The notes: generated by a model not told the origin, from the sequence alone. 64,000 bases of DNA from Balaenoptera acutorostrata (GCF_949987535.1 NC_080067.1:29044039-29108038), one strand, 5' to 3'. Numbered from the stretch's first letter, positions 23,379 to 35,139 are shown. Made by a program: numbers and translations.

Positions 23379-24016
23379 TGCTGCCGCTGCTGACCTTCAA
23401 CACCCCCTGAAAGGAGTTCAGGGTAGAGATCGGGAATGAGGCACTCTGTGCTCTGGGAAAAAACTGGCAGAACAAGCCTTCGGATAGTTAGATATTTTCA
23501 GGAGAAGAATTTATGAGCTCAAATTCCTGCATCTTCTCATATCTAGAAAAGCATTAAAATCCTTCACGGGGTGGGGGTGGGATGGGGAGGGGGGTGGGAT
23601 GGGGAGGGTGGGAGGGAGGGAGATGCGGGAGGGAGGAGATATGGGAACGTGTGTATATGTGTAGCTGATTCACTTTGTTATAAAGCAGAAATTAACACAC
23701 CATTGTGAAGCAATTATACTTCAATAAAGATGTTTAAAAAAAATAAAATAAAATAAAATCCTTCACGGTGACATCTGCTCCTCGTGACTAGCAGTAACCT
23801 TCATGAGATTAGAAGCAACCTTCTGCCAAAAATGTGCGCTTGATCGCATGTATCCCCCTTCACTCAAATCACATATAAACGGATCTCCCCACCACTTCTT
23901 TGGAGCAGTTCCTCAGAGCTCTCTGAGATGCCATCTCTCTGGCTATAGTCTTCATTTTGCCCCCAATAAAACTTAACTCACAGCTCTCACGTTGTGCATT
24001 TTTTTTTCCAGTCAAC
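23379..24016 (+). repeat. Probable ERV1-like LTR split by an L1 tail
   Basis: Starts near tgctgccgctgctgacc and ends near ttccagtcaaca, giving TG...CA edges. Inside are 'acatataaacggatctcccc' (TATA-like), 'cagttcctcagagctctctgag' and 'caataaaacttaactcacag', the usual U3-R-U5 sequence of a gammaretrovirus-like LTR. An L1 piece at 23570-23753 interrupts it. I see no coding remnant on either side, so it is best called a solo LTR; the family is unassigned. Confidence 0.5.
23555..23768 (+). repeat. L1 3' end, strongly 5'-truncated, inside the LTR
   Basis: The insert is 23570-23753, only about 184 bp: a G-rich polypurine part, then 'tagctgattcactttgttataaagcagaaattaac', 'caattatacttcaataaagatgttt' and an A-rich tail. 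The duplication taaaatccttcacgg (15 bp, perfect) is at 23555-23569 and 23754-23768. Confidence 0.95.
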
Positions 24017-24019
24017 ACT

Positions 24020-24830
24020 GCCATGGAGGCCGAAGTCCCCAACATGCTCTCCCTCGTTGTGTCCTCTGGACTCTGACTCTAGTCTCACTTCTATTGAGAA
24101 GGACAGGGGACAAGGCCATGCTTTCTCTCTGGCAGTCCCCTTCTCAGATTCCAAGTTATCTTCCTAAAGTGTAGGCAATACTAATACCTTCCAGTGGCCC
24201 CCCTCTCCTATAGCACAATATCCAAGCCCTAGGCCCTATGAGCTGAACCCTCCTTAAGCTGGATGCACTGAACCAGGCCTCACCCCCTCTGTTTTCTGTC
24301 ATACCTGACTCCTCACTTTCTCCAGACCCATGCCGTGTATTCCCTTTTTGTGTTGACGTGCACGTTCCCTTCATCGGGAAGTCCCACCACTTTCCCTTGC
24401 TCTGACTTCCGGCACCCTCTTCATTCTCTGATTCAGATACCACCTTTTACAGGAAGCCTCAGTTGGAATTTATTCTTCCCTCCTCAGTGCCCCTATCGCT
24501 CCTAGTTGTTCCTCAGTGGCAGCACTTCATACAAGCAGCCTTTTCTTTTCTTTTCATTTGGCCGTGCCGCGTGGCTTGTGGGATCTTAGTTCCCCAACCA
24601 GGGATCGAACCCGGGCCCTCAGCAGTGAGAGTGCCGAGTCCTAACTACTGGACTGCAGGGAAGTCCCAAACAGCCTTTTCTTAAATTACCCTCTCTCTCC
24701 CACCCCAGACCCTACATAACATGAGGGCAGGTTCTAGGTCTGTTTTATTTTATCTCTTCTCACAGTGTCTTCCATGAAATGGATGCCCAATATTTGTAGT
24801 GTTGAATTGACAATGGAAAACGATTAAACT
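24020..24830 (+). repeat. L2 LINE, 3' part, split by a SINE
   Basis: L2 text in order: 'ccttccagtggcccccctctcctatagcac', 'ctaggccctatgagctgaacc', 'ccttttacaggaagcctcag', then after the SINE 'acataacatgagggcaggttctaggtctg' and 'atgcccaatatttgtagtgttgaattgac'. Heavily diverged, no open frame. Confidence 0.7.
24536..24682 (-). repeat. CHR-2-type SINE, antisense, with duplications
   Basis: Minus-strand SINE at 24548-24670 with the reverse B-box words 'gggatcgaacccgggccc' and the end 'gcagggaagtccc'. The duplication cagccttttctt (12 bp, perfect) is at 24536-24547 and 24671-24682. It is of the shorter CHR-2-like kind, without the GC-rich body of the copies at 2671 and 63348. Confidence 0.93.
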
Positions 24831-25780
24831 GGACATTGGTGGAGCAACCCTGAGTTTTTTTTTTTTTTTTAACTATTGGTGGAAGATAGTGTCATTAAGA
24901 TCTACTGGAGTTTAACAGAGGAACTGATGTCCTCAGCATCAGTTTACAGACTTGCACCTTCAGAAAAGGCCTCTGAATCGCATGGGAAGGACTTCCAATT
25001 ATTTTCTCCTACCCCACTGAGGTGTTATTGTAAAGAGAGAGATGGGATGTGGGTAACACGGTTTGTGGTCAGTCACAGCCACTGCATATTACGCAAAGCC
25101 TCTCCTCAGTTGCCTGGAAGTATGCAGCTTAGTCAGGTAGAAGATGGCCGGCGAAAGACCAGAGGTTCGTGCTTTTCAGAAGACCTGTCTGTCATACATG
25201 AACCATTGCAAAGATAAGCGCTGAGGGGGAAATGCCTCTGACACTTTAGGAAGTTTGAAAAGATTCATCATGTTAAGAAGTAGAGAGATTAGTCAAGCAA
25301 GGTGCAGTCCTACAGAATGCACAAGAGTTGGGAGGTGCCTTTCCCAAGGTGGCTGATAATAATGAAGCAGGACTCACCCTACTTCCACCTGCTTGCAGAC
25401 TCCCACTTCATGGAGAACCATAACTTTCTGAAGAACACTTCACCTGTCACCAGACCTCTGTGTGACTCAGGAATGAGCAAAGATGACACAATTGGATAAT
25501 CAACAGTCTAACCTTGACTAGTTGAACCATTTTCCTGCCTGGGGCTCCTTGAAGTAGCTGGTCTCTTGCTCAGCATTTTCTTGCTCTTGTTTAGAAAGCC
25601 AAGTTGAAGGTACTAAAATACAGAGACCTGTATTATTAACTGAGTGTGTGTATGTGTGTGTGTTTATTGTAAAGATGTATTAGCAGCAGCCTTCCCTCGG
25701 TGAGAATATATTGCAGCTCTTCCTGGAAAGGAGCCTATTGGCCCCTTTAAGAATCCCATTTAGCACACTGTCACTTTAAA
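24831..25780. other. No recognised feature
   Basis: Contains T17 at about 24855-24870 and otherwise single-copy-looking DNA. The open frame 24876-25217 has no domain. A short (TG)n run lies near 25643-25663. Confidence 0.4.
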
Positions 25781-25860
25781 TGCGCCATTTAAAGGCAAGG
25801 GCCAGTGCCTCACCCAGGGCCAGACACATAGCAGGCTCTTGAAAAATGTGCTGAAAATGG
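25781..25860 (+). repeat. Short L2/MIR-like 3' end
   Basis: 'gcaagggccagtgcctcacccagggccagacacatagcaggctcttgaaaaatgtgctga' is the common ending of an L2 or MIR-related element. Confidence 0.5.
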
Positions 25861-25987
25861 AATAGTCAGTATTCAGCGGAAAGGTAGAGATTCAGTCTGA
25901 TCTTTCCTTTCTTTTTGGCCTTTACACCATTTGTTTTTGTAATTGCATTCCAATTTCTCCTTTCCTCTCCACAACCTCTTCAAGGCT

Positions 25988-26262
25988 ACATGTGTATATG
26001 TGTGTGTTTGTATGTGCATGTGTATATGTGCTTATGTGGGTAAAGTTGTATATGCTTTTATATATGTGTGTATATGTGTATATCTGTATATATGTCTGTG
26101 TATATGTGAATATATTTTTGTGTGGAGGAGTGTATGTGTGTGAATCTGTACATGTCTGTGTATGTGTATATACTTGTATATATCTACATGTATGTGTTTA
26201 TGTATGTTGGTATGTAGATATATGTGTGCATGCACACATTTAATATATATAGTATAAATATA
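25988..26262. repeat. TG/TA-rich compound microsatellite tract
   Basis: About 275 bases of interrupted tgtgta, tatatg and tatgtgtg units, decaying into 'tataaatatatattc'. Reading frames open through it on both strands (Cys/Val/Tyr-rich or Ile/His/Thr-rich peptides) only because the repeat lacks stops. Confidence 0.93.
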
Positions 26263-26389
26263 TATTCTATAAATAAAAAATGTGTATATCAGATACCCAC
26301 TACAGTTGATGATCAAGCCATTTCTTCATAAAAGCTAGCCTGAAAAGAGTCTAAACGACATCTTGCTTAAGTATATTCCTTGATTCTTG

Positions 26390-26600
26390 TAGCATTACTG
26401 GAGGAGGACAGGGGAATGGGGTATAGGAGAACATTTGGGATGCTGATATTAGCCTTCCAGTCTAAAGGGAGATATTGATGGTACAGGAAAAAGGGAGAGG
26501 AGGACTGAAGGAGGGAAGATCTGAGAAGTGAGAGAGGATAGAATCCAGAGCTCAGGGGAGAGGTTGCTTCAGATAGGAGAAGGGGCAAGCCTTCTACTGG
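26390..26600 (+). repeat. Ancient repeat fragment, unassigned
   Basis: Purine-rich: 'ctgagaagtgagagaggatagaatccagagctcaggggag' and 'gcttcagataggagaaggggcaag'. Similar in wording to part of 51650-52490 ('agcgagagaggatgagag'). Confidence 0.4.
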
Positions 26601-26693
26601 GTTAGGAGGCTCCTTCCAAGCTGGGTAACCCTGTTTCTGTGTTCTCAGGGCAGTAGCAACTGTAGCAGAAGGCTCTGAAATTCTCCTTGCTAT

Positions 26694-27078
26694 GCACTGA
26701 ATTGGGTCTCCTAAAATTCATATTGAAGCCCTAACCCCCATGTGATTGTATTTGAAGATAAGGCTTTTAGGAGGTAATTCAGGTTTAAGTAAGGACGTAA
26801 GGGTGAGGTCCTAATCCCATAGGATTAGTGGCCTTGTAAGAAGAGGAAGAGAGATAAAGGTCTCTCTCTCTACCTGCACACACTGAAGAAAGGCCATGTG
26901 AGGACATAGTCAGAAGACAGTCATCTGCAAGGCAGGAAGAAGGTCCTCAATTGGAACTGAATCTGCTGGGACCTTGATCTTGGACTTCCCAGCCTCCAGA
27001 ACTGTGAGAAATAAATTTCTATTGTTTAAGCAATCCAGTCTCTGGTATTTTGTTCTGGCAGCCTGAGCAGACTAAGAT
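26694..27078 (+). repeat. MLT1 LTR (ERVL-MaLR)
   Basis: Near full-length: 'tgcactgaattgggtctcctaaaattcatattgaagccctaacccccatgtg', 'gtggccttgtaagaagagg', 'tcttggacttcccagcctccagaactgtgagaaataaatttc', 'tctggtattttgttctggcagcctgagcagactaag'. Contains AATAAA at about 27008. Old, without internal region. Confidence 0.9.
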
Positions 27079-27461
27079 GCCCCTCCTAAGGACTCTTACC
27101 ACACAGCCATTGACCTGTGAAAGAGTAGCTTCCAAGGCCCAGAGGGACTCTAGCTTTGGAAAGAGCACATCTTTGCTTTGTGTGATGGTCACAGAGGCTG
27201 GGACAATGGGAGACTCTCAGAGGAAGGAGTATCAGGATTCCGTAGCCTTACTCTCCAGTGCAAGGAGGTTCATTACATGCATTTCTTGTGTTCCTCTACC
27301 ATGGCATTCTATTTGGTTAATTCCTACTCAATACCCTCAAGAAGCAAGCAGACCCAGCAGGAGGATCTGTTCTGAGCACAAAAAGGTTGACATAAAAATT
27401 CATGATTTATTGCCTCTTCTCCCCACTTCTGCTACCCATGCTTCATGGTGAGGCTGTACCC
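27079..27461. other. No recognised feature
   Basis: The 133-codon open frame at 27050-27451 starts inside the MLT1 and has no domain or plausible gene context. Confidence 0.4.
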
Positions 27462-27690
27462 GTTTAAGAATTCAGTCTCTGGAGCCAGATGCCTGGGTTC
27501 GTCACTTTACTGGTATTGTGACCTAGGGCAGATTGCTTCACCTCTCTGTGCCTTTGTTTTCTTATGTGTAACGTGGGGACAATAACACTATCCATGTTGT
27601 AGGCTTGTTGTGGAGAGTCAAGAAAATTAATGTATGTAAAAAATCTTAGCATGTGGTAAATACTTAATGTTGGCTCTTATTATTTTTTTC
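27462..27690 (+). repeat. MIR SINE
   Basis: 'gtctctggagccagatgcctgggttcg', 'ggtattgtgacctagggcagattgcttcacctctctgtgcc', 'acgtggggacaataacac', 'agcatgtggtaaatacttaatgttggctc'. A clear MIR. Confidence 0.87.
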
Positions 27691-27709
27691 TGTTCTTCTT
27701 CCTTGAGTT

Positions 27710-28010
27710 CATTAGCAGGGGACCCATGGCAGTTCCTGGAGCTGAAGCATGGCCAGCTCAGTTAGTCCAAGGCATGTGCTTCTAAAGGAAAATGGTCTTG
27801 ACTGTATCGGGAGAAGAAGATGGGAGCAAGTTAAGTTGGGGTGGCAGGTTTGGTAGTGGAGGGTGAGAGGGTGTGTGCCTACTGGCTGCTGTTTTCTCAG
27901 TGAAGTGCGAAACAAGGTCATCAGCTGATGGGCATCGTGGAGGAGGGGCCGTGGGAGGCTTGTGAAGGCTGGAGAAGGAATGAGTTAGATGTCTAAGAGA
28001 GGGGGAAAAT
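27710..28010 (+). repeat. Ancient repeat fragment, unassigned
   Basis: 'cagtgaagtgcgaaacaaggtcatcagctgatgggc' and the purine-rich surroundings look related to the block at 51650-52490 ('ttccttagtgaactgagaagatcatcaaagg'). Confidence 0.4.
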
Positions 28011-28521
28011 GAACCTTCTAGAGAAACCTAGCAAGCTTGCTGAGGAATATTGAGTGCCAATTTGAGTCTTGAGATCATGAATTTAAAGTGAAAACAGAGG
28101 CTTGATTGTGTGAATTTCTTCCAACATCCAGCAACCCAGGGTGATGCAGGGAGAAGGCGTGGAGCTGCTTTCTGATCGACTATCCTCGTTTGCAGGGCTG
28201 TGTGTCCACTGTGCACTAACATCTGCTTTTATACATGACGATTGTGCCGGTTTTGTTCATAACACACTATGTTAATGATGAAGGGAAATATTCTAGAGTC
28301 TTCTCACTTTGTTGTAGCTTCATTTTCATTTCCTTGTCCCTTTCCCCTGAGACCACATGTGTAAATGACCAGTTTATGGTAATTTAATTTGTAGAATGCT
28401 TTGGACAAAGAACTCATTTTCTTAGTTTATGTGGCTTTGGGTACTATATTTTCTTTTTATTACCCTATCAGGGTTTTAATCTCTTTGTGCCAAAGCAACA
28501 AAGGCACAAGATGACAATGAA
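28011..28521. other. No recognised feature
   Basis: Single-copy in appearance. Confidence 0.4.
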
Positions 28522-28722
28522 AGCTCATACTTCTAGAGCACTTACTATGTGCCAGGCACTGTTCTAAGCACTTTACATATATGAACTCATTCATTTTTCA
28601 GGTAGGGCACAGGCAGTTTAAGTAACTTGCATGAGGTCACACAGCGAGGAAGTATCAGAGCTAAGATTCAACCAGGCCGCCTTGCTCTGGACTCCATGCT
28701 TTATACCTCTATGCTTCTCTAG
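28522..28722 (-). repeat. MIR SINE, antisense
   Basis: Reverse MIR: 'gagcacttactatgtgccaggcactgttctaagcactttacat', 'taagtaacttgcatgaggtcacacagcgaggaagt', 'gctctggactccatgct'. Confidence 0.87.
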
Positions 28723-28894
28723 GGCACCCTTGAAAAGAAGTTAAAAAATTTGTGTCTCTTTAAAATATTTACTTTCTGAGAAAATTTATAATAGATCTAC
28801 CTACCTCTAACTAGGCTATTTCCTTACCTTCCTATCACGTTGCATGTACCTCCCCGCTGTCGACATCATTAAGGATAAAGATGACCAGTACCAT

Positions 28895-29010
28895 CTCTCC
28901 AACCAGCCAACATATATTTATGAAAGGCCTACCTTGTTTTAGCACGAATGAGATAAAGATGACCGAAACACTCTCCATGCATCCCCAGAACTCAGTCTAG
29001 CTGGGGATCA
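28895..29010 (-). repeat. Possible L2 fragment, antisense
   Basis: 'catatatttatgaaaggcctaccttg' and 'ccagaactcagtctagctggggatcagacaaatgg' resemble a reversed L2 end. Weak. Confidence 0.4.
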
Positions 29011-29404
29011 GACAAATGGACAGGGAAAGTAAAACAAAAGATATAGGGAAACCCCCAGAGACACAAGATCCTGTGAAAAAACGAACTACATAAAGAAAAA
29101 GAACAGGTCAATGGTGCTGAATTTATTTCATTCTCAATGGCAGCCTTTTTAGTCCCTGAGCAGATGCCAGCTCTTCTGGTTGTGTTACAGAAATACTCTG
29201 GCAACAAGATGCCAAAAACTCTAGTCATTGTGCTCTTGAGTTTCCAGAACAAGGGGAATGTGGAATGCTGGGAACTGGAGGTGGTGTTCTGAGCTCATTG
29301 TTAGCAATTTTAATTTGCCTCTTTGGCCAAGTGGGGCATGTTCAGAGTTCCACAAATCAACTGGATGGGGTCACGTCCTGGGCATATTTCTCTTGACGAG
29401 TAAT

Positions 29405-29640
29405 GTGACAGTGGTCTGAACAGAAGGTAGGTCTGGAGCCCCTCACACATTGGATCCAATCTGGACCCAGCCATTTACTGGCTGTGCAGCCTTGGGAAGA
29501 CATTTAAGTTTTCCAAACTGCAGTTTTCTAATCTATGAAATGAACCTTCCTTGCAGGGATGTTGTAAGGATTAGCAACGAGTTTGCAAATTTCCTAGTAT
29601 AATATGCATTCAATCAACCCAAAGCCATCATTATTTATTA
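29405..29640 (+). repeat. MIR SINE, diverged
   Basis: 'ccagccatttactggctgtgcagccttgggaagacatttaag', 'ctgcagttttctaatctatgaaatg', 'gggatgttgtaaggattagcaacg', 'attatttattatt'. Confidence 0.72.
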
Positions 29641-29962
29641 TTACACAGAGTTAAAACTCTATGGTAAAATTTTCTTAAATGCATCCTTTATTGCTGGAAC
29701 AGTCATCTCTTCCTCCTAGTTCTATCGCACCTGGGAAATATTCAGAGAGGGTGAAAATGCCATAAAAATGCAACTTATTATACTCAATTGCTCTTTTAGA
29801 AGGTTATCTCACTGGACCATACTTAAGAAATTACATGATCATTTTAACTTCGCTGCCCATTTTTTAACTCTATATAGGTATAATTATAGTTGTATTATTA
29901 TTGTTACTATTATTATTACTTAACATTGTGGTGAGGGGAAAGGTGAAGGGAATAATTATTTA

Positions 29963-30335
29963 TTAATCGTTTCTATCTACCAGGCACTCTGCCAAGCAGT
30001 TTTGCATACAATTAAATATCACAACCACTTGGGAGCTTGGTGGTAGCATTATTTACATTTTAAAAATGAAGTAACAAGGCTCAGAGAAGTTGAGTCACTT
30101 GTTTAAGTTCACACAGCCAGTGGGTGTCAGAGCCAGTCTGGCCACAGGCCCTTTACTCTGACCTCCATCCTGTGTGTCCTCCTGAAACAGGTATTATGGT
30201 CACAGCTATTTTACAGATGAAGAATGGCAAACCGGAGCAGTTAAGTGACTTGTTCAAGATCATACAGCTATTGAAGAGGAGGCCCGGGACTCAGTCCCAA
30301 GTTTCAGTGCAGTTTTCTTCCTTTTCCTTGAACCC
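29963..30335 (-). repeat. MIR SINE pair, antisense
   Basis: The first copy is 29963-30165 ('accaggcactctgccaagcag', 'aggctcagagaagttgagtcacttg', 'cacacagccagtgggtgtcagagcc'). A second, shorter one lies at about 30190-30335 ('ttacagatgaagaatggcaaac', 'taagtgacttgttcaagatcatacagc'). They may be one MIR with an internal rearrangement or two copies. A run of eleven G follows at 30337-30347. Confidence 0.68.
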
Positions 30336-30719
30336 CGGGGGGGGGGGCAGACAATAGAGTAGAATGGTTAAGAGCACAGGCTGTTAGGTTTCTTGCTGTC
30401 AGAGATGGAAATATGGAAAGGGAGAAACTAGAACGGTATTAGACTAGTTTTGAAGGCATGGTATGAACTCGTATATAAAGGTATATGTAGCTGCACCCAG
30501 AACAGAAACGAACGTATATGTAAATCTCTCTCTCTTCACGTATACACGTAATTCCTAATTCTTTCTACCTAGACGCCCAGCTTTGAAGCAGCAATGAGCA
30601 CACCAACACCACACCTTGGTTTCTAAATACCGTTCTTCATTAAAAGAAACCAGGGCTCCTTGGAGAAATGGTTGATGCCAGGGCTGGAGCAGGGAAGGTA
30701 CAAGATGAGCCTGGAATAT

Positions 30720-31570
30720 CTTATTGTGCCAGTTCGCAGGGAAGTGCTCTAAAAATGATGGGAAAATTAAAAAAGACAAAGCAGACAGGTTGAAGGGGCT
30801 CCCAATAGGCAAACTGAAGACAACTGGAATATCAAAATAAAAAACAGAAGTAATACATTATAATCCACTGAATAAGTAGAAAAGCACAAGTCTATGCTGG
30901 TATTCATAAATAAATGAATGACTTGAAAATTGATAAGGATTGGAATATTTACATAGCTTCAAAATACCCCCCCCCCACAAAAATACTTGTTAATTATGGA
31001 GGGTAAAATGCAATGTGATAAGTCCAAATCATGAGCCCCCGATAGCACGCAATGACAGGAACTCAGCATCACTTCTGTGCTATTCCCACTAAAGATGAAA
31101 ATCTGAATCTAATCATGAGGAAATACCAGATACCCACCAAAGGAAGGATCTCTACAAAAGATCTGGCCTGTAATCTTCAAAGGTATCAAGGTCATGAAAG
31201 TTAAAAGATTGAGGAACTGTTCCAGATTAAATGAGACCAATGAGATGTGACAAATAAATGTAACACATGGTTTTGCTTTAAGGGACATTAGTGGTAAACC
31301 GGTAAAATGTGAATGGGGTGTGAGAATTAGATGGAAGAAATGTTTTGAATGTTAAATTCCTGATCTCGGTGGTTGTGTTGTGGTTGTGTAGGAGAATATC
31401 TGGTTTATTGGAATTGCATGCTAATATATTTCAAGGTAAGATGTATCAGGTGAACGACTTACTCTCAGATGGTTCAGGAAAAAAAAGGTCTTTGTATTGT
31501 ATTTGTTTTCAAGATAAAAATTTATCTCCTCCAACAATAAAAATCTCAGAACAAAAACAACAATAAAATG
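30720..31570 (+). repeat. Old L1 3' end
   Basis: Old-L1 3' wording in order: 'aatctaatcatgaggaaataccagatac', 'ggcctgtaatcttcaaaggtatcaaggtcatgaaag', 'gaggaactgttccagattaaatgagacc', 'ttgtgttgtggttgtgtaggagaatatc', 'gacttactctcagatggttcagg'. Only the 3' untranslated part is left. Ten C in a row lie at 30967-30976. The left edge is approximate. Confidence 0.72.
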
Positions 31571-31589
31571 GAACACAGGTGGTACATGC

Positions 31590-31828
31590 AGAAGTCACAG
31601 TAAAGTGGTTAAAAACATTCTTTAGGCTCTGGATTTGAATTCCAGATTTGCCACTTACTAGCTATGTGAACTTAGGCCTAAGTTATCTGTGACTTACTTT
31701 CTTGGTCTGTAAAATGGGGATAATAAAAGTACCAACATAGATTCTTTGTGGATTTAAATGAGTTAGCAACCATAAAGTACTTGATATCGTGAGGTCTATA
31801 ATCAGTGCTTAATACCGCTGGTTGTTCT
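31590..31828 (+). repeat. MIR SINE
   Basis: 'aagtggttaaaaacattctttaggctctggatttgaattcc', 'gccacttactagctatgtgaacttaggc', 'ggtctgtaaaatggggataataaaagtacc', 'atgagttagcaaccataaagtac', 'cagtgcttaataccgctgg'. Confidence 0.87.
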
Positions 31829-33639
31829 TCTTACATGGTAGGCAATGATATGGTTCTTTGTGATCCATGTTCCCCTCAAGGTGTATGCCAGGGAGAGAGA
31901 TCTGGTGTACTCCTTCCGACTTATTCAGCTAGAAATAGAATTCAGCTAGAAAACATGTGCTATGTGGTCAATCCTATTATTCAGGCAGATGGCTGTAGAT
32001 TTCACAGACTGAGAACGTTTAAAATAACACAGATGTGTTTGTAATCTTTGGATATATACTTTTTGATGTAGGGCCCAATGGGGATTAGTTTTTTTTTTAA
32101 AACTATACATAATTATCATATCAGGCCAAGATATTGTGTTAGGAATAATCTAGGCATTACTATGAAGAAAAAGTGATTATCGCATTGACAAGATGTTTCT
32201 TAAGCAGTTTAAAAAATATACATGCATGGCCTATTATAAAGGATTAAAGTGTATCCACTACCAACAGTGGCTAATTCAGTTAAAAATGGAAATAAAAAAT
32301 GGAAATTAAAACAATGTTCTGGTTGGAAAGGAAGCACAGACAGCACTTTGATGTTGATTCTTTGAAATTATTCCTTTTCTGCCCTTTGGATACTTAATAC
32401 CGAGCAGGAATGACACAATATGAGAAGCTGAGTGTGGGCGTGGGGAAGTAAGACTAGCATTTTGCTAGTTATCTTTCAATGCATATTTTTTTGGGGGTCC
32501 ATCTCCACTAATGAAATTCAGTTTTAAGAACCCTGAGTTCTTTTTCAGTTAGCTTTGGTTGACATGAGAGCCGATGGGCTCTGACAAAGCCTCTTTGCTC
32601 TCTCATTTGGCGGTCTTTGAAAATGTTACTTTAAAACGTTTTAGAGGTTCACCATGACCACTGCTAACATGACAAAATGGGATCCACCTCACCCCTTGGA
32701 AAAGAGTGACAACCTCCAGCTGGGCTGAGCTCTAACCTTGACCCTGGGATGTCCACATGAATATGCCCGCGTTCTGAACTAAAGAGCCACATTGGCTTTT
32801 TTTTTTTTTTTCTTCTCAAAAGGCAGAGAATTTTTGATGCACCTTCAAGATTCCATTTATATCAGTGACATAATAGTGTCAGCTCTTTGAAGGAAGAAAG
32901 AAGAACAGGCAGCAACTGGTATTATATTTTTAAGTGCCCAAGAATCAATTACATCCTTGCTGAGACAAGAGGCAATTTTCCCATTTAAACTTCACAGATG
33001 CACGGACTGGCAAATTATTGTTGGGTTGTTGCTTCTTTTATGATAATTAACAATTAAAAAGCACACTTTATAATGTAATTAGCTGTTTACTGGCTGTTAC
33101 TGGCTCAGGTCGTAGCTGGGACTTTACTTTCAAGGATATGAACTACTAAAAAAGTATTTTCATCAACTCTTTTAGATTCAGTCACTAGTGTGGAAACATT
33201 TTGGCCCCTCACAATTAAGCCACTGAAAATTTCCAAGCTGATCTGGGTTTATAAGAAGCATCTTGTGGAAACCTATCAGTTTCCTTTCTTAAAACATTCA
33301 GCTGGGAGTTCACTGATTCTTCATTTCTGGGAAATGTAGCAGCAATTTTCTTGCCTTCCCCCTCCCCCAACCTTTTTCCTCTTGTTCATCCTTAAATAAA
33401 TTATTTTACCTCCATGTAGGCTTATATTCTTAATATTTTTCAAATACACACACACATGCAGAACACACAAGAAGCTAATTTTGTTCAAGGTCAAATAGAA
33501 ATTTTATGATTACCCTTACACGGCCAACCTATTTGAAAGAAGCTAATAATTTAGATAATAAGCAATGCCATGTCGGAAAATGGCACTAGAAATGGAAATT
33601 GTTAAGTGTAACAATGGATGACTGTTTATAATTATAAAA
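31829..33639. other. Repeat-poor stretch, candidate conserved noncoding DNA
   Basis: No repeat family was recognised over about 1.8 kb. The part 32830-33310 has a mixed composition with homeodomain-like core words (taattag at about 33078-33084, ataattaac at about 33044, caattaa) and no long runs. This is the look of a distal regulatory element, but no function can be read from one sequence. Confidence 0.35.
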
Positions 33640-33905
33640 GCTAACACTTATAGGGCACTTATTATGTACCAGGCACTGTTTAAAGTACTGTATACACTGT
33701 CCACAATTTAATTCAGTTAATGACCTCACAATGACCCTCTGAGGTGGTTTCTATTATAGTCCCCAGTTTAGAAACAGAAAAGGGAGGTGCCAGGAGGCTG
33801 GGTGATTAGGCCATGGCTATGGAACTTGCAAGTGGCAGAGCTGGATTCAAACCCAGGCAGCTGGCCCCAGAGCCCATGCTTTCAGCCACTACAGTCTACT
33901 AGTAT
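33640..33905 (-). repeat. MIR SINE, antisense
   Basis: 'gggcacttattatgtaccaggcactgtttaaag', 'cctcacaatgaccctctgaggtgg', 'cttgcaagtggcagagctggattcaaacccaggcagc', 'agcccatgctttcagccactac'. A clear MIR. Confidence 0.88.
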
Positions 33906-35139
33906 CTACAAAACATGATGACTGTTGAAGCAAGGTCAAAGCTTCTTGTTCGTTTGTTTGTTTTTAAATCCATAAAAATGAAGTAAAAGAGATTTGAGAA
34001 GCAATGTCTTCATATACTCATTGACAATCCGCACTGATGAGATTCCTGGGGAATATACATTTGCTTACTATGAACCAGGCTAAAGCATGAAGTGGGTTAA
34101 ATGTCCAGAAAATATCCATGGAAATAATGGCAAAAGTTATGCTTGTGTAACACACTCATGCACATAAGGTTATTGAAGTTACCCATACCTCCTTATGTGG
34201 TCTCAGACTCTAAGAAAAGAAACCACCATATGTTGTCACATATTTAAAACTATTATTGTTATTATTTACAAATTTAGGCTACTTTTTAGATATTTAAAAC
34301 TATTCTTGGATCTTCTTCTTATTGCATCAGGGCATCTTGTGTAGAGTAAATGGTCTCTAATAATGGTCAAGTAAGGTACTTCTTACCCATACCCTATCCT
34401 TTTACAAAATAGGAGTTGAGGCAACTTATGATAGAAGGTCACGTAGTTGGACAAGGACAAGTGTTATGTCATGATGTGGGGGATGGGCGGGGGAGGGATG
34501 GGTAGAAAATGATGGTTTTAGAAAACTTAGGGCTGGACATAGTTACCACAACTGAGCCCAGCATTTCGTGCTTAATTGGCACCAAGCAATGGTGTGATGT
34601 TGGTGAAATGTGTCTTAGCTCCGGATATTCCATCTTTTATCTTCGTTCCCTGCCCGGCTACTGGTACTTAATTCTGATATTTCTCTCCACATGTCTCCTG
34701 AGGCTCCTTCCTCCCAGGGTCTCTCAGCTGGCTGTCAGCTCATCTCTTAGAAGTCACGGCTTGATATCGGTTTGAGAAACTACCTCTCCCAAGAGAGCAG
34801 GGTAGAATAAATGAGAACACTTGGAAAACTTGAAAAGGTGTTAGAGGTATTTATTGTTATTATTAATGGGACAGTCAAAGCAATAATACCTTTAAATTAG
34901 GGGACTGATTCAAGTGGTGACTCGGGCAGCTGGTTAGGTTGTGAGGATGTCTGGATGATGTTTGGGGTAAGGGGTCAACTTGGGACTCCCTAATAAGACT
35001 GTATGTAAAGCAGGCATTGACTTGCATTAGGAAGGGAGGAGAGAAGGCAGGTAAAGGTAGAATTCAAAGCCCCACTGAGTCTAGCTGCAAGGAGAGGAGT
35101 GGAGAAAGAGGTCTATCCCTGCTACCTTTCTAACCACAA
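33906..35139. other. No recognised feature
   Basis: The parts 34240-34320 (two similar 'atatttaaaactatt' words 40 bases apart) and 34800-35000 show only minor repetition. The short open frame 34509-34775 has no domain. Confidence 0.4.

Noticed and set aside
25992..26316. Frames with Cys/Val/Tyr or Ile/His repeats
   Set aside because: Translation of a TG/TA microsatellite, both strands open for the same reason.
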